This document shows, piece after piece, positions 1 through 6,276 of a DNA stretch of 10,793 nucleotides; position 1 is the first letter of the stretch, and every line of letters begins with the position of its first letter. The stretch is from JADZEJ01 sp964426815. Lineage in GTDB: Bacteria; Patescibacteriota; Patescibacteriia; 2-12-FULL-60-25. Location: positions 1-10,793 of the forward strand of contig CAYRRZ010000031.1 in the NCBI GenBank assembly GCA_964426815.1. Direction: 5' to 3'. The notes below the pieces were generated by a model. It did no database searches and had not been told where the DNA came from. It worked only from the letters and a program-made list of their open reading frames with translations. A program made the translations under genes and the position numbers.

Positions 1-2
1 TT

Positions 3-248
3 CCAGCAGAAGCTGAAGCTCCATCACGCTTTGGCGGTCGCGGTGAACGTTCCAGTTTTGGTGGCGAACGTCGCACAACTGGCTCGAGCTATGGTCGCAG
101 CACTGGCGGCGGCTCAAGTCACGGTCGCAGTTCTACTGGCGGCGGTGGATCGAGTTTTGGTCGCGGCGGTGGTCACAAGGGCCCACGTCGACCATTCGGT
201 GGCCGTAGCGGCAGTTCAAATGCCTCACGCCCAGCCCGTTCCTACTAA
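3..248 (+). CDS. C-terminal Arg/Gly/Ser-rich tail of a truncated protein, possibly an RNA helicase (5' partial)
   Basis: Only the last 81 codons are present; the reading frame enters from the left edge and ends with TAA at 246-248. The visible part is a low-complexity tail with no folded domain. It is rich in Gly, Ser and Arg and contains four SS-(F/Y/H)-G units (residues 17-20, 28-31, 38-41, 50-53 of the visible part), RG dipeptides and a basic end ending in RPARSY. Tails like this usually bind RNA nonspecifically and are typical of DEAD-box RNA helicases and some cold-shock or RNA-binding proteins; the helicase reading is inference because no helicase motif lies in the window. The frame was chosen because it runs to a stop directly before a strong terminator and has a biased, repetitive composition. 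The competing frame from base 31 gives an Ala/Val-rich product that runs through the terminator and is a shadow. Confidence 0.7.
   Translation, partial: PAEAEAPSRFGGRGERSSFGGERRTTGSSYGRSTGGGSSHGRSSTGGGGSSFGRGGGHKGPRRPFGGRSGSSNASRPARSY
51..173 (+). repeat. Degenerate in-frame repeat encoding SS(F/Y/H)G-R/G-rich units
   Basis: The DNA carries imperfect repeats built on codons for Ser-Ser-aromatic-Gly-Arg followed by runs of Gly codons (ggc/ggt). They match four copies of the protein unit SS(F/Y/H)G in the C-terminal tail. The copies differ at third positions and in spacing, so they look like an old low-complexity expansion rather than a recent tandem duplication. Confidence 0.5.
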
Positions 249-252
249 AGAA

Positions 253-284
253 AAAAATACCGCTGCAAGGCGGTATTTTTGTTT
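253..284 (+). terminator. Rho-independent terminator after the RG-rich gene
   Basis: A perfect 11-bp inverted repeat (253-263 with 270-280) surrounds a 6-base loop (tgcaag). The 3' arm ends in TTTTT and continues GTTTT. The stem starts five bases after the TAA of the upstream gene. The A-run on the 5' arm means it could also work on the opposite strand, but no - strand gene ends here. Confidence 0.9.
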
Positions 285-289
285 TCAGG

Positions 290-295
290 TATACT
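290..295 (+). promoter_or_regulatory. Possible -10 element (TATACT) for the membrane-protein operon
   Basis: TATACT matches the sigma-70 -10 consensus at five of six bases and lies 9 bases before the ATG at 305. A -35 element at normal spacing would fall in the terminator stem, and nothing there resembles TTGACA. If used, the transcript would have almost no leader. A promoter is needed somewhere here because the terminator just upstream should stop read-through. Confidence 0.3.
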
Positions 296-304
296 ATAGG
301 TATC

Positions 305-817
305 ATGACGCACTCTTTAGAAACGACTCGCGCTCTCTTTGATCGAACGGTTATTTCAACGGCTCGCAAAGCTCGCGTTGGCTTGACCCGCGGATCTTTA
401 TTTCTGATCTTTTTTTGGTTTGGTGCATTGAAAGTGATCGATGCGAGCCCAGCTCAACCCTTGGTTACCGATCTCTTGCATCGCACGCTCCCCTTCATGG
501 ATCCGCAGACCTTCATGATTGGCTTTGGTCTGTTTGAAATGACTATTGGCATTCTCTTTTTGTTTCACAGTCTTGAACGCGTGGTCTTGAGTGCTTTGGC
601 GATACACATGTTCACGACCTTCATGCCACTCATTCTTTTACCCGAAGTTACTTGGAGTAGGCCATTTGTGCCGACTCTTGAAGGTCAGTATATTTTAAAG
701 AATGTTGTCATTATCGCCTTAGCTGCTCGCATGATGGCTCGACTGCATCCAAAACCGATTCCCGCTCCCATTGCACCTCAAGATACAAAGGCGAAACGTA
801 AACGAACACGCGCATGA
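305..817 (+). CDS. DoxX/DUF417-like four-helix membrane protein
   Basis: A 170-residue integral membrane protein with four predicted hydrophobic helices at about 28-46, 70-88, 92-112 and 130-146. The pattern FFWFGALK at the end of helix 1 and the GQYILKN motif before the last helix resemble the DoxX-like/DUF417 (YkgB) group, whose molecular function is poorly known; some members are linked to redox or stress responses. The C-terminus (about 150-170) is Pro- and Lys/Arg-rich and probably cytoplasmic. The ATG at 305 has only a weak AGG upstream (298-300) and may be translated from a very short leader. The stop codon overlaps the start of the AI-2E transporter gene (ATGA), so the two are translationally coupled. 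The family call comes from motif memory. Confidence 0.7.
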   Translation: MTHSLETTRALFDRTVISTARKARVGLTRGSLFLIFFWFGALKVIDASPAQPLVTDLLHRTLPFMDPQTFMIGFGLFEMTIGILFLFHSLERVVLSALAIHMFTTFMPLILLPEVTWSRPFVPTLEGQYILKNVVIIALAARMMARLHPKPIPAPIAPQDTKAKRKRTRA

Positions 818-1851
818 AAAAACACGATATCCAACACACCTTTTTCTTTTCGCTCTTGCTCGCGACCTTGGCTTTGGTCGTGATGATCTTTCTTCCGTAT
901 ATTGAAACTCTTGCTTTAGCAGGCGCTTTGGCGATTTTTGTTTCTCCGATTCATCGCCGATTAACTCCTGCTCTTGGAAACAGACCAGCCATCTCAGCGG
1001 CAATCGTGACCGTCGGTGTTATTCTGGCCATCGCGCTTCCGATGAGCTTGCTTGGATTTCAAATCTTTCAAGAAGCACGTGATTTGTATACAGAAATAAA
1101 TGACAACCGCAGCATTTATCTAGAGCAGGTCAATCAATTATTCATAGCCTATGCTCAACCATATCTTCCACATCTCCAGATCGATGCGGTCAGCATACTC
1201 AAACAAGGTACTTCATGGGTCGTAGGTCATTTTGATGACATCTTCACTGGCACCGTTTCGACCGTTATCCATCTTCTCCTGAGTCTCGTTGCCCTGTTCT
1301 ATTTCTTAAAAGATGGCCCAGCTTTTGCTCAAGCTATCATGAGCTACAGCCCACTTCCTGACCGCTATGACCGAGATATTTTAGAAAAACTGCGCGTCGC
1401 TGTGCATTCGGTTTTTCGCGGATCGCTCTTAGTCGCCCTTATTCAAGGTACCTTAACAGGTATTGGATTGGCTTTTTTTGGGGTCCCAAATCCATCGCTT
1501 TGGGGAAGCATTACCGCGATTTGTGCCTTGATTCCAGGGGTTGGTACTTCAATCGTTGTGATTCCGTCTATCATCTACTTATATTTAACCGGGAATACTT
1601 TTGGCGCCATCGGAATGACTCTGTGGGGTGTCTTAGCCGTTGGTCTGATCGATAATTTGCTCGCTCCAAGTCTGCTTAGCAAAGGCATCAGAATTCATCC
1701 GATGCTTGTGCTCTTCTCGGTTATTGGTGGCATCAGTTTGTTTGGACCACTTGGATTCATCTTTGGTCCGCTCACAATCAGTCTCCTATTAGCACTTCTC
1801 GAAATCTATCGCGTGCTCATGAGCCGCAAAGGCGAACGCCTCCCATTTTAG
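814..1851 (+). CDS. AI-2E family transporter (PerM/YtvI-type membrane protein)
   Basis: A 345-residue polytopic membrane protein of normal family length. Two hydrophobic helices near the N-terminus (about 12-45) are followed by a third at 60-82, an amphipathic region at 83-148, then the characteristic C-terminal half. Family landmarks visible are FYFLKDG (162-168), PGVGT (241-245), and the conserved segment beginning DN at 280, followed by LLSKGIRIHP and ending FGPLG-FIFGPL near 320. The family was named after E. coli TqsA, an exporter of autoinducer-2, but other members are Na+/H+ antiporters or of unknown substrate. Nothing here indicates AI-2 as the substrate. The start ATG overlaps the upstream stop (ATGA at 814-817). 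The last codons and the stop form part of a terminator hairpin. Confidence 0.93.
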   Translation: MKKHDIQHTFFFSLLLATLALVVMIFLPYIETLALAGALAIFVSPIHRRLTPALGNRPAISAAIVTVGVILAIALPMSLLGFQIFQEARDLYTEINDNRSIYLEQVNQLFIAYAQPYLPHLQIDAVSILKQGTSWVVGHFDDIFTGTVSTVIHLLLSLVALFYFLKDGPAFAQAIMSYSPLPDRYDRDILEKLRVAVHSVFRGSLLVALIQGTLTGIGLAFFGVPNPSLWGSITAICALIPGVGTSIVVIPSIIYLYLTGNTFGAIGMTLWGVLAVGLIDNLLAPSLLSKGIRIHPMLVLFSVIGGISLFGPLGFIFGPLTISLLLALLEIYRVLMSRKGERLPF

Positions 1852-1864
1852 GGAGGCGTTTTTT
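1835..1864 (+). terminator. Rho-independent terminator overlapping the stop of the AI-2E gene
   Basis: A perfect 10-bp stem (1835-1844 with 1851-1860) has the 6-base loop atttta, which contains most of the TAG stop, and is followed by a run of T to 1864. The 5' arm therefore encodes the last residues of the transporter. In the opposite direction no T-run follows, so it should act on + strand transcripts only, although the convergent nitroreductase gene ends directly beside it. Confidence 0.9.
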
Positions 1865-1865
1865 G

Positions 1866-2495
1866 TTATTTGATATAGCTCGTGATTTGTTCAAGCGCGA
1901 GACGTTGTTTTGGACGACCTGGGGCAGCGGCATAGCCAATTGGCAAGAGAGCGGTTGGAACAATGTCGCTGTTACCAAGCAATTCTCCTACGGCTGCTGG
2001 ATCAAATCCCTCCATTGGACAGGAATCAATATCGCGATCAGCCGCTGCCAAGATCATAGCTTGAAGCGCCAAATAGGTTTGACGTTGTAACCAAGAAATT
2101 TTCTGATCTCCGAGGCGCGCGGCGGTTCCGGTGGCCATGGCTTGGTAGCTATCAGCGGCTGCATCCCCTGCGGCTGCCCGAATTGCATCCGTATTTGCCT
2201 GTACATGCTGTTTTTCATCCTTCACAGCAGACAAGATCAATAGATGACTGGCTTCAACAACCTGAGACTGACCATAGCTTGCCGCCTGAATCTTTGCGCG
2301 GAGTTCTGGATTCGTGACTACGGTGATATGCCAAGGCTGCACATTTAAACTTGAACAGGATAAACGAGCCGCCTCAAGAATATAGGCAAGATCCTCTTCA
2401 TCGACTTTCTTCGTCGTATCAAATGACTTTGTCGCAAAACGCTTTAAAAGAAGGGTTTGAATTGTTGTATTTTTCATATTTATCTTACTCAGCAT
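1866..2495 (-). CDS. Nitroreductase family protein (NfsB-like flavin oxidoreductase)
   Basis: An FMN-dependent NAD(P)H oxidoreductase of the nitroreductase family, probably a cytoplasmic dimer; the natural substrate cannot be read from sequence. With this start it has 209 residues, close to the usual ~215. Diagnostic segments are RFATKSFD near the N-terminus (compare RYATKxFD in NfsB relatives), SCSSLNVQPWH (FMN phosphate/dimer region), a middle LQRQTYLALQAMILAA helix and CPMEGFD near the C-terminus (compare TPIEGFD). The start is uncertain. The ATG at 2495 is preceded by a strong AAGGAGG at a long spacing (about 12 bases). The ATG at 2477 gives an N-terminus of more typical length (203 residues) but has only weak ribosome binding. 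The open frame continues to 2591, but that extension lies over the terminator hairpin and is not credible. It is convergent with the AI-2E transporter gene. Confidence 0.9.
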   Translation of the reverse strand: MLSKINMKNTTIQTLLLKRFATKSFDTTKKVDEEDLAYILEAARLSCSSLNVQPWHITVVTNPELRAKIQAASYGQSQVVEASHLLILSAVKDEKQHVQANTDAIRAAAGDAAADSYQAMATGTAARLGDQKISWLQRQTYLALQAMILAAADRDIDSCPMEGFDPAAVGELLGNSDIVPTALLPIGYAAAPGRPKQRLALEQITSYIK

Positions 2496-2501
2496 GCCAG
2501 A

Positions 2502-2517
2502 CAAGTCCCTCCTTGTA
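2502..2517 (-). promoter_or_regulatory. Strong Shine-Dalgarno inside a short inverted repeat before the nitroreductase gene
   Basis: Read on the - strand, AAGGAGGG lies in ACAAG-GAGGGA-CTTGT, a 5-bp inverted repeat with the SD core in its loop. It supports the ATG at 2495. The inverted repeat could be a small operator or a hairpin presenting the SD, but it is short enough to be chance. No convincing -35/-10 pair was found between here and the upstream terminator. Confidence 0.4.
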
Positions 2518-2532
2518 AAGAGTCCGGAAACG

Positions 2533-2564
2533 AAAAAACCACCTCGTTCCTCCACGGGGTGGTT
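2533..2564 (-). terminator. Rho-independent terminator after the nuclease-like gene
   Basis: On the - strand a 7-bp AACCACC/GGTGGTT stem (2558-2564 with 2537-2543), extended inward by a wobble and two more pairs, is followed by a T-run (the A-run 2533-2538 on the + strand). It starts about 9 bases after the stop of the gene ending at 2573 and separates it from the nitroreductase gene. Confidence 0.85.
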
Positions 2565-2572
2565 GTAGATAT

Positions 2573-3022
2573 TCAGGCGCTTTTTTTGCACCCTTCACTG
2601 AGCCGTAGCTCGCGGAGATGCCGACAACCATTCAAAACGGCGCGGCAAATTATCTCATCTGGAATATCTGGCCTTACCACGACCACATATGGCTGATACC
2701 CAGGAGCACATCCACGCTTAACACCTTCCTGCTCAAACTTGATCCTGTTTCCTTCGGAACTTTTGACCTGAATCGGGAGCTGTCCAACATCTGTGGTTTC
2801 GACCCAAATGTCTACACCCTGATACAGATCTTCCTCCTCCGTGCTCCGGGCAAAGCCGGTTATCCACTCAGGTTTTCCTATCCAGGCTTGAAGGGCAGCG
2901 AGAGCACGCTGCTCACTCATTGCCCCGCGTTCAGTACGTGTCACTTTGACCAAAAACTCGATCTTCCGTGGATCCGGACTACCAGGCCCTTGACCTGACC
3001 TTGCGACTTTCCTTTTTGACAA
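2573..3022 (-). CDS. Uncharacterised PD-(D/E)XK nuclease-like protein (TTG start)
   Basis: A 149-residue protein I cannot assign to a named family. Residues 1-30 are basic and probably flexible (SKRK, ARSGQG, PDPRK). From about 35 there is a helix with E37, then GVDIWVE (69-75), a short turn, and LPIQVKSS (82-89). The order Glu, Asp71, Gln85-x-Lys87 matches the PD-(D/E)XK endonuclease core, with Gln replacing the second acidic residue as in some real members. A later strand, PYVVVVRPD (111-119), fits the same fold. Nuclease activity is inference; the protein could also be a DNA-binding relative that has lost catalysis. The TTG start is preferred because AAGGAGA lies 7 bases upstream; a later in-frame ATG at 2920 would remove only the basic tail. 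It has its own promoter-like sequence and terminator, so it is probably a one-gene unit just downstream of rlmI. Confidence 0.65.
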   Translation of the reverse strand: MSKRKVARSGQGPGSPDPRKIEFLVKVTRTERGAMSEQRALAALQAWIGKPEWITGFARSTEEEDLYQGVDIWVETTDVGQLPIQVKSSEGNRIKFEQEGVKRGCAPGYQPYVVVVRPDIPDEIICRAVLNGCRHLRELRLSEGCKKSA

Positions 3023-3028
3023 GACATT

Positions 3029-3035
3029 TCTCCTT
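3029..3035 (-). promoter_or_regulatory. Ribosome binding site deciding the TTG start at 3022
   Basis: AAGGAGA on the - strand lies 6-7 bases before the TTG. An ATG lies only 2 bases after the SD, but in a different frame that closes soon, so the TTG is the start that fits both the spacing and the long frame. Confidence 0.6.
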
Positions 3036-3066
3036 CGAAAAAGAACGTTGTTCCATCTGAAAACTT

Positions 3067-3095
3067 AGAATAAGGGGAATTCCTGTTTTTGGCAA
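3067..3095 (-). promoter_or_regulatory. Sigma-70-type promoter for the nuclease-like gene
   Basis: On the - strand TTGCCA (3090-3095, five of six matches to TTGACA) and TATTCT (3067-3072, four of six to TATAAT) are separated by exactly 17 bases. This would start transcription near 3060 and leave a leader of about 35-40 bases before the TTG. It begins six bases after the rlmI stop. Confidence 0.6.
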
Positions 3096-3100
3096 GCACT

Positions 3101-4303
3101 CTATGGGAGCAAGGATTCTACCTCTAAAATAGCGGTTTTGAGGTATCGACCTTCGGGATATGCCAAACGCTCGGCATGATCAACCGGTTGCGGCAGCCAA
3201 TCAACGATACGGACGTCCCGCTTTGAGCGACCAGCAGCTAATCGAAGCAAAGATCGGAATTCCTCGGGCTGTAAACGACCTGAACAGGAGCTTGTCACCA
3301 AAACACCACCCGGAGCCAACCATCGCAGGCACTGTGCATTTAAAGACGTATAGGTTTTTATGGCTTGCGGTAAATGAGCAGCTGATTTTGCCAAAGCTGG
3401 TGGGTCACAAATAATGACATCATACGGTCCCTCGGGCGGCATTGATTCTTGCATCAAGTCAAAGATATCTGCTTCTAAGAATCCAAAACGTGAACTATCA
3501 TCTGGATTTAATCCGTTTAAGCGAAATTGACGCTCAGCCGACTCGAGCGCGGGAAGCGAGACATCGACACTCATCACGAAGGCAGCCTGCCCCATGGCGG
3601 CATGCAAACTAAAAGCACCACTATAGGCAAATAAATTTAAGACACGCTTGCCTTTTGCGATATGACCAACCATGCGGCGTGCTTCGCGTTGATCGAGAAA
3701 GAATCCGGTTTTTTGGCCATGAAGAATATCTGCTTCAAAGGTCAGGCCTAGTTCTTGAAATGGAATCGGTCCTTTTATCTCACCTTCATGAACCGTTACC
3801 GGCTGATCAAGCAAGCCCTCCATGCGACGCACATCAACATCGGAACGTTCGACGATCGTGGTTGGATGAAAAACGCTTTTGATTGCTTGGATGATCGGCT
3901 CACGCAATAATTCCATGCCAGCCGTGTGCAACTGAAAAACAATCGCATCGGCATAGCGATCCATAATCAAACCTGGAATCCCATCTGCTTCTGCATGGAC
4001 GACGCGGTAGCCATTGGTTTGCTGTGGAAGACGCGGCTGCTTCCACGCTTGGAGAGCAGCAAACTGTTTTGCAAAAAAATCCGCATCAATCTTCGCATGC
4101 ACGTCCCGCGACAAAACACGTAAACGGATCGAATTACGTGGGTTCCAGGTTCCGATGGCAAGATCCTTACCTTCGGAGGTACGGACACCTACGAGCTCCC
4201 CAATCCCCGCTTCTGGCGACTCAGCGAAGGCATCTGAAAAAATCCAGGGATGGCCAGCCAGGACAGGAATCTCTTTACGTGGTTTGAGAGTAGCGAATTT
4301 CAT
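3101..4303 (-). CDS. rlmI: Class I SAM-dependent 23S rRNA cytosine-C5 methyltransferase (RlmI family)
   Basis: A 400-residue protein of the same length and layout as E. coli RlmI, which makes m5C1962 in 23S rRNA. A PUA-like RNA-binding domain covers about 1-75 (GHPWIFSDAF at 17-26), a linking domain runs to about 185, and the Rossmann methyltransferase follows. Visible methyltransferase parts are GQKTGFFLDQREAR (197-210), the SAM-binding loop VLNLFAYSGAFSLHA (221-235), acidic SVDVS (245-249), ICDPP (298-302) and SSCSG (338-342), with Cys340 the probable catalytic nucleophile; it ends with the family's YPEGRYLK (382-389). The ATG lies two bases after the ftsX stop, so it is the last gene of the NUDIX-rlpA-ftsEX unit. 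Its pairing with division genes is probably operon convenience; I see no mechanistic link. No terminator was seen directly after it. Confidence 0.92.
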   Translation of the reverse strand: MKFATLKPRKEIPVLAGHPWIFSDAFAESPEAGIGELVGVRTSEGKDLAIGTWNPRNSIRLRVLSRDVHAKIDADFFAKQFAALQAWKQPRLPQQTNGYRVVHAEADGIPGLIMDRYADAIVFQLHTAGMELLREPIIQAIKSVFHPTTIVERSDVDVRRMEGLLDQPVTVHEGEIKGPIPFQELGLTFEADILHGQKTGFFLDQREARRMVGHIAKGKRVLNLFAYSGAFSLHAAMGQAAFVMSVDVSLPALESAERQFRLNGLNPDDSSRFGFLEADIFDLMQESMPPEGPYDVIICDPPALAKSAAHLPQAIKTYTSLNAQCLRWLAPGGVLVTSSCSGRLQPEEFRSLLRLAAGRSKRDVRIVDWLPQPVDHAERLAYPEGRYLKTAILEVESLLP

Positions 4304-4305
4304 GT

Positions 4306-5223
4306 TTAGCGTCTCAGATACTTACCAACTGCGGCCCAAGATGACAATGCCACCAAGCCACCCAAGCCAAGACCCTGAATCAGAGCCAATTGCTGGGCAT
4401 GCTGAACAAAATACGCAACCAAACCGGCATGACCATCGAAAAATGGATTAATATGGGGCTCAAGCCAGGTCACAACAATGCCCACAACGCCAGATGCCAG
4501 AACAAGCGAGATCCCGGCCAAGAACAAGCCTTCTAAGACAAAAGGCCAACGGACAAACGCATTCGAGGCTCCGACTAAACGCATCACCCCAATTTCTTCG
4601 CGCTGGGTATAAATCGCAACCCGAATCGTATTAAACACAATCAATACCGAAAACACGGCAAAGACAGCAATCAAGCCGATCCCAAATGAACGCACCGATT
4701 GACCAATCAAGCGCACGCGCTGAATGGCGTCTTCATGACTTTCAAAATTCTTTGATTCGATGGCAAAATTGAACTGCGGATTTTGAAGCGCCTCAAGTAA
4801 GAAGGTGTAATCCGAGGTGCGTTTGGCTTTGACAATTAAGGTTGCTCCTAATGGATTCCCATCGATTTCATTCAATGCGGACAAGGTTGCGTCGTCACCG
4901 GCATGGCGTTTTTTGAAGGCTTCAAGTGCCTGATCGGCCGGGACCAATTCAGCTGAACGCACCTGAGGTAAACCCATCACAAAAAACTTCGCTTGATCAA
5001 GCACGCCTTGGGCGGTGTCGGATTTGAAATAGACCGAAACGTCTACCTTGTCTTCTAATAAGCCGACGGCATTGGTTAAAAGTGCATTAACACCAACTAA
5101 GACATTCACCGACAGGATTGCCAAAAGGAGAACAAAAATGGTTGTGAGTGACAACCAAATATTCCGCACAAAGTGCTTCCAAGCTGAGACGACGATGCGC
5201 CAAGAATTAATATGAAGGGTCAT
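4306..5223 (-). CDS. ftsX: Cell division protein FtsX (permease-like subunit of FtsEX)
   Basis: A 305-residue inner-membrane protein with the FtsX plan: a short cytoplasmic N-terminus, helix 1 (about 23-45), a large extracellular loop (about 55-178), helix 2 (180-202), helix 3 (226-254), a short loop and helix 4 (278-298). The loop shows the FtsX pattern VDVSVYFKSD (60-69) and PLGATLIVKAK (124-134). After helix 2 comes the conserved YTQREEIGVMRLVGAS (205-220), the MacB-like coupling segment that contacts the ATPase. Together with FtsE it transmits ATP hydrolysis to an extracellular peptidoglycan hydrolase or its activator. The ATG lies five bases after the ftsE stop. No EnvC-, PcsB- or NlpC/P60-type partner lies in this window; the only secreted neighbour is the RlpA-like protein. 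Confidence 0.96.
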   Translation of the reverse strand: MTLHINSWRIVVSAWKHFVRNIWLSLTTIFVLLLAILSVNVLVGVNALLTNAVGLLEDKVDVSVYFKSDTAQGVLDQAKFFVMGLPQVRSAELVPADQALEAFKKRHAGDDATLSALNEIDGNPLGATLIVKAKRTSDYTFLLEALQNPQFNFAIESKNFESHEDAIQRVRLIGQSVRSFGIGLIAVFAVFSVLIVFNTIRVAIYTQREEIGVMRLVGASNAFVRWPFVLEGLFLAGISLVLASGVVGIVVTWLEPHINPFFDGHAGLVAYFVQHAQQLALIQGLGLGGLVALSSWAAVGKYLRR

Positions 5224-5228
5224 GCATG

Positions 5229-5915
5229 TTAGGTTGGGAGCAAATACTTTCCTTCGGCGTGATCTGAAACGACTTTTCCTTGCCCGAGGGTGATCACGCG
5301 CTTTCGCAGAGCATTCACCACTTCGCGATTATGCGTCACCAACACAATGGTTGTGCCGAAACTATTAATTTTTTGTAATAACTCAATAATTTCGCGCGTA
5401 TTGATGGTGTCTAAATTTCCGGTTGGCTCATCAGCGAGCAAGATCTTTGGGCGATGCACCAAAGCGCGTGCAATCACCACGCGCTGTTGTTCTCCGCCTG
5501 AAATTTGGCGCGGAAAGCGATAGGCTTTTTCTTCGAGACCGACGATTTTTAACACTTGAGGCACCACTTCGCGAATACGCTTACCCGTGACTCCGGCGAC
5601 TTCTAATGCAAAAGCGACATTCTCGTAGACCGTTTTTTGTGGCAAGAGTTTAAAATCTTGAAAAACAACGCCGATCTGACGACGCAAAAAAGGCACATCG
5701 CGATTTTTGATGCGGGTGATATCCCAGCCACCAATCGTTACTTTGCCGCGCGTTGGCCGCTCTTCTGCAATCAACATTTTTGCGAGCGTGGTTTTACCGG
5801 CGCCACTTTGACCGACAATCGAAACAAATTCGCCCGGTTGAATATGCAAAGAGATGTCACGTAAACCGTGAACATCGGGCGGATAGACCTTAGAAACATG
5901 TTCGAGAGAAATCAT
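5229..5915 (-). CDS. ftsE: Cell division ATP-binding protein FtsE
   Basis: A 228-residue ABC ATPase of normal FtsE length. Walker A is GQSGAGKT (35-42), the Q-loop glutamine is Q86 in VVFQDFKLL, the signature is ISGGEQQR (138-145), Walker B is ILLADEPTGNLD (158-169) with catalytic E163, and the H-loop histidine is H195 in VTHN. DFKLLPQKTVYENVAFALEV is the typical FtsE segment after the Q-loop. It is cytoplasmic and membrane-associated through FtsX. All catalytic residues are present, so it should be an active ATPase. Its start overlaps the stop of the RlpA-like gene (ATGA at 5915-5912), and ftsX follows after five bases. Confidence 0.97.
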   Translation of the reverse strand: MISLEHVSKVYPPDVHGLRDISLHIQPGEFVSIVGQSGAGKTTLAKMLIAEERPTRGKVTIGGWDITRIKNRDVPFLRRQIGVVFQDFKLLPQKTVYENVAFALEVAGVTGKRIREVVPQVLKIVGLEEKAYRFPRQISGGEQQRVVIARALVHRPKILLADEPTGNLDTINTREIIELLQKINSFGTTIVLVTHNREVVNALRKRVITLGQGKVVSDHAEGKYLLPT

Positions 5916-6271
5916 GGCAGCTGCTTTGGAGGAATCACTTTATCGACGGTAACTGATACAAGCCCTTGGGATAAACGAGCGATCTTTTGAAAGGCAATAG
6001 CGTCCAGATCAATCGCACGGTTTGGATACTTTTTTCGATTTGGGCCATAGTCATTGACCGTCACGATAACGCTCTTTCCTGTCTTTTGATTGGTGACGCG
6101 GAGCTTGGTGCCTTTTGGAAAATCTGGCGAAGCCGCACACAAACATCCCTTATGACGATACCACGAGGCGCTCCCTTTTTCGAGAGGCACAGCAGCCGCA
6201 AAAACAGGCGCACTCCACATGGCATAAGTGAAGATGAGAGCTGCAGATACGACTTTGTGCCAGAAATGCAT
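5912..6271 (-). CDS. Secreted RlpA-like double-psi beta-barrel protein
   Basis: A 119-residue exported protein. Residues 1-26 form a signal peptide (basic start, hydrophobic 8-20, APVFA cleavage region) without a lipobox, so it is probably released or held non-covalently. The rest is a minimal RlpA/expansin-type barrel: GSASWY (33-38), FPKGTKLRVTN (51-61), SVIVTVNDYGP (67-77) and RAIDLDAIAF (85-94). RlpA of Pseudomonas is a septal lytic transglycosylase acting on peptidoglycan without stem peptides. Here D74 in NDYGP is kept, but where RlpA has AAH before KTLP this protein has AAS (46-48), so the usual catalytic His seems absent; a CLC pair (43-45) precedes it. It may bind or loosen peptidoglycan rather than cleave it. 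There is no SPOR domain. The gene overlaps ftsE by ATGA and lies five bases after the NUDIX gene, making it a candidate extracellular partner of FtsEX. Confidence 0.85.
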   Translation of the reverse strand: MHFWHKVVSAALIFTYAMWSAPVFAAAVPLEKGSASWYRHKGCLCAASPDFPKGTKLRVTNQKTGKSVIVTVNDYGPNRKKYPNRAIDLDAIAFQKIARLSQGLVSVTVDKVIPPKQLP

Positions 6272-6276
6272 AGCGC

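Noticed and set aside
31..342. A 103-codon + strand frame rich in Ala and Val at the left edge
   Set aside because: It overlaps the RG-rich tail in another frame and runs through the terminator hairpin and into the next gene; its composition is that of a frame-shifted Gly/Ser/Arg repeat.
2573..2591. Extension of the nitroreductase frame to a start at 2591
   Set aside because: The extra codons cross a - strand terminator hairpin and overlap the end of the neighbouring gene, and they match nothing in the family's N-terminus.
2618..2998. A 126-codon + strand frame opposite the nuclease-like gene
   Set aside because: It has no ribosome binding site or recognisable domain, while the - strand frame has a promoter, SD, terminator and a plausible fold.
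3040..3060. Small GAAC-AAC-GTTC hairpin with a T-run on the - strand as a terminator for rlmI
   Set aside because: The stem is only 4 bp and it lies downstream of the promoter and inside the leader of the next gene, so it would block that gene; it is probably chance.
4014..4451. A long + strand frame across the rlmI/ftsX junction
   Set aside because: It is antisense to two confidently identified genes and shows no family motif.
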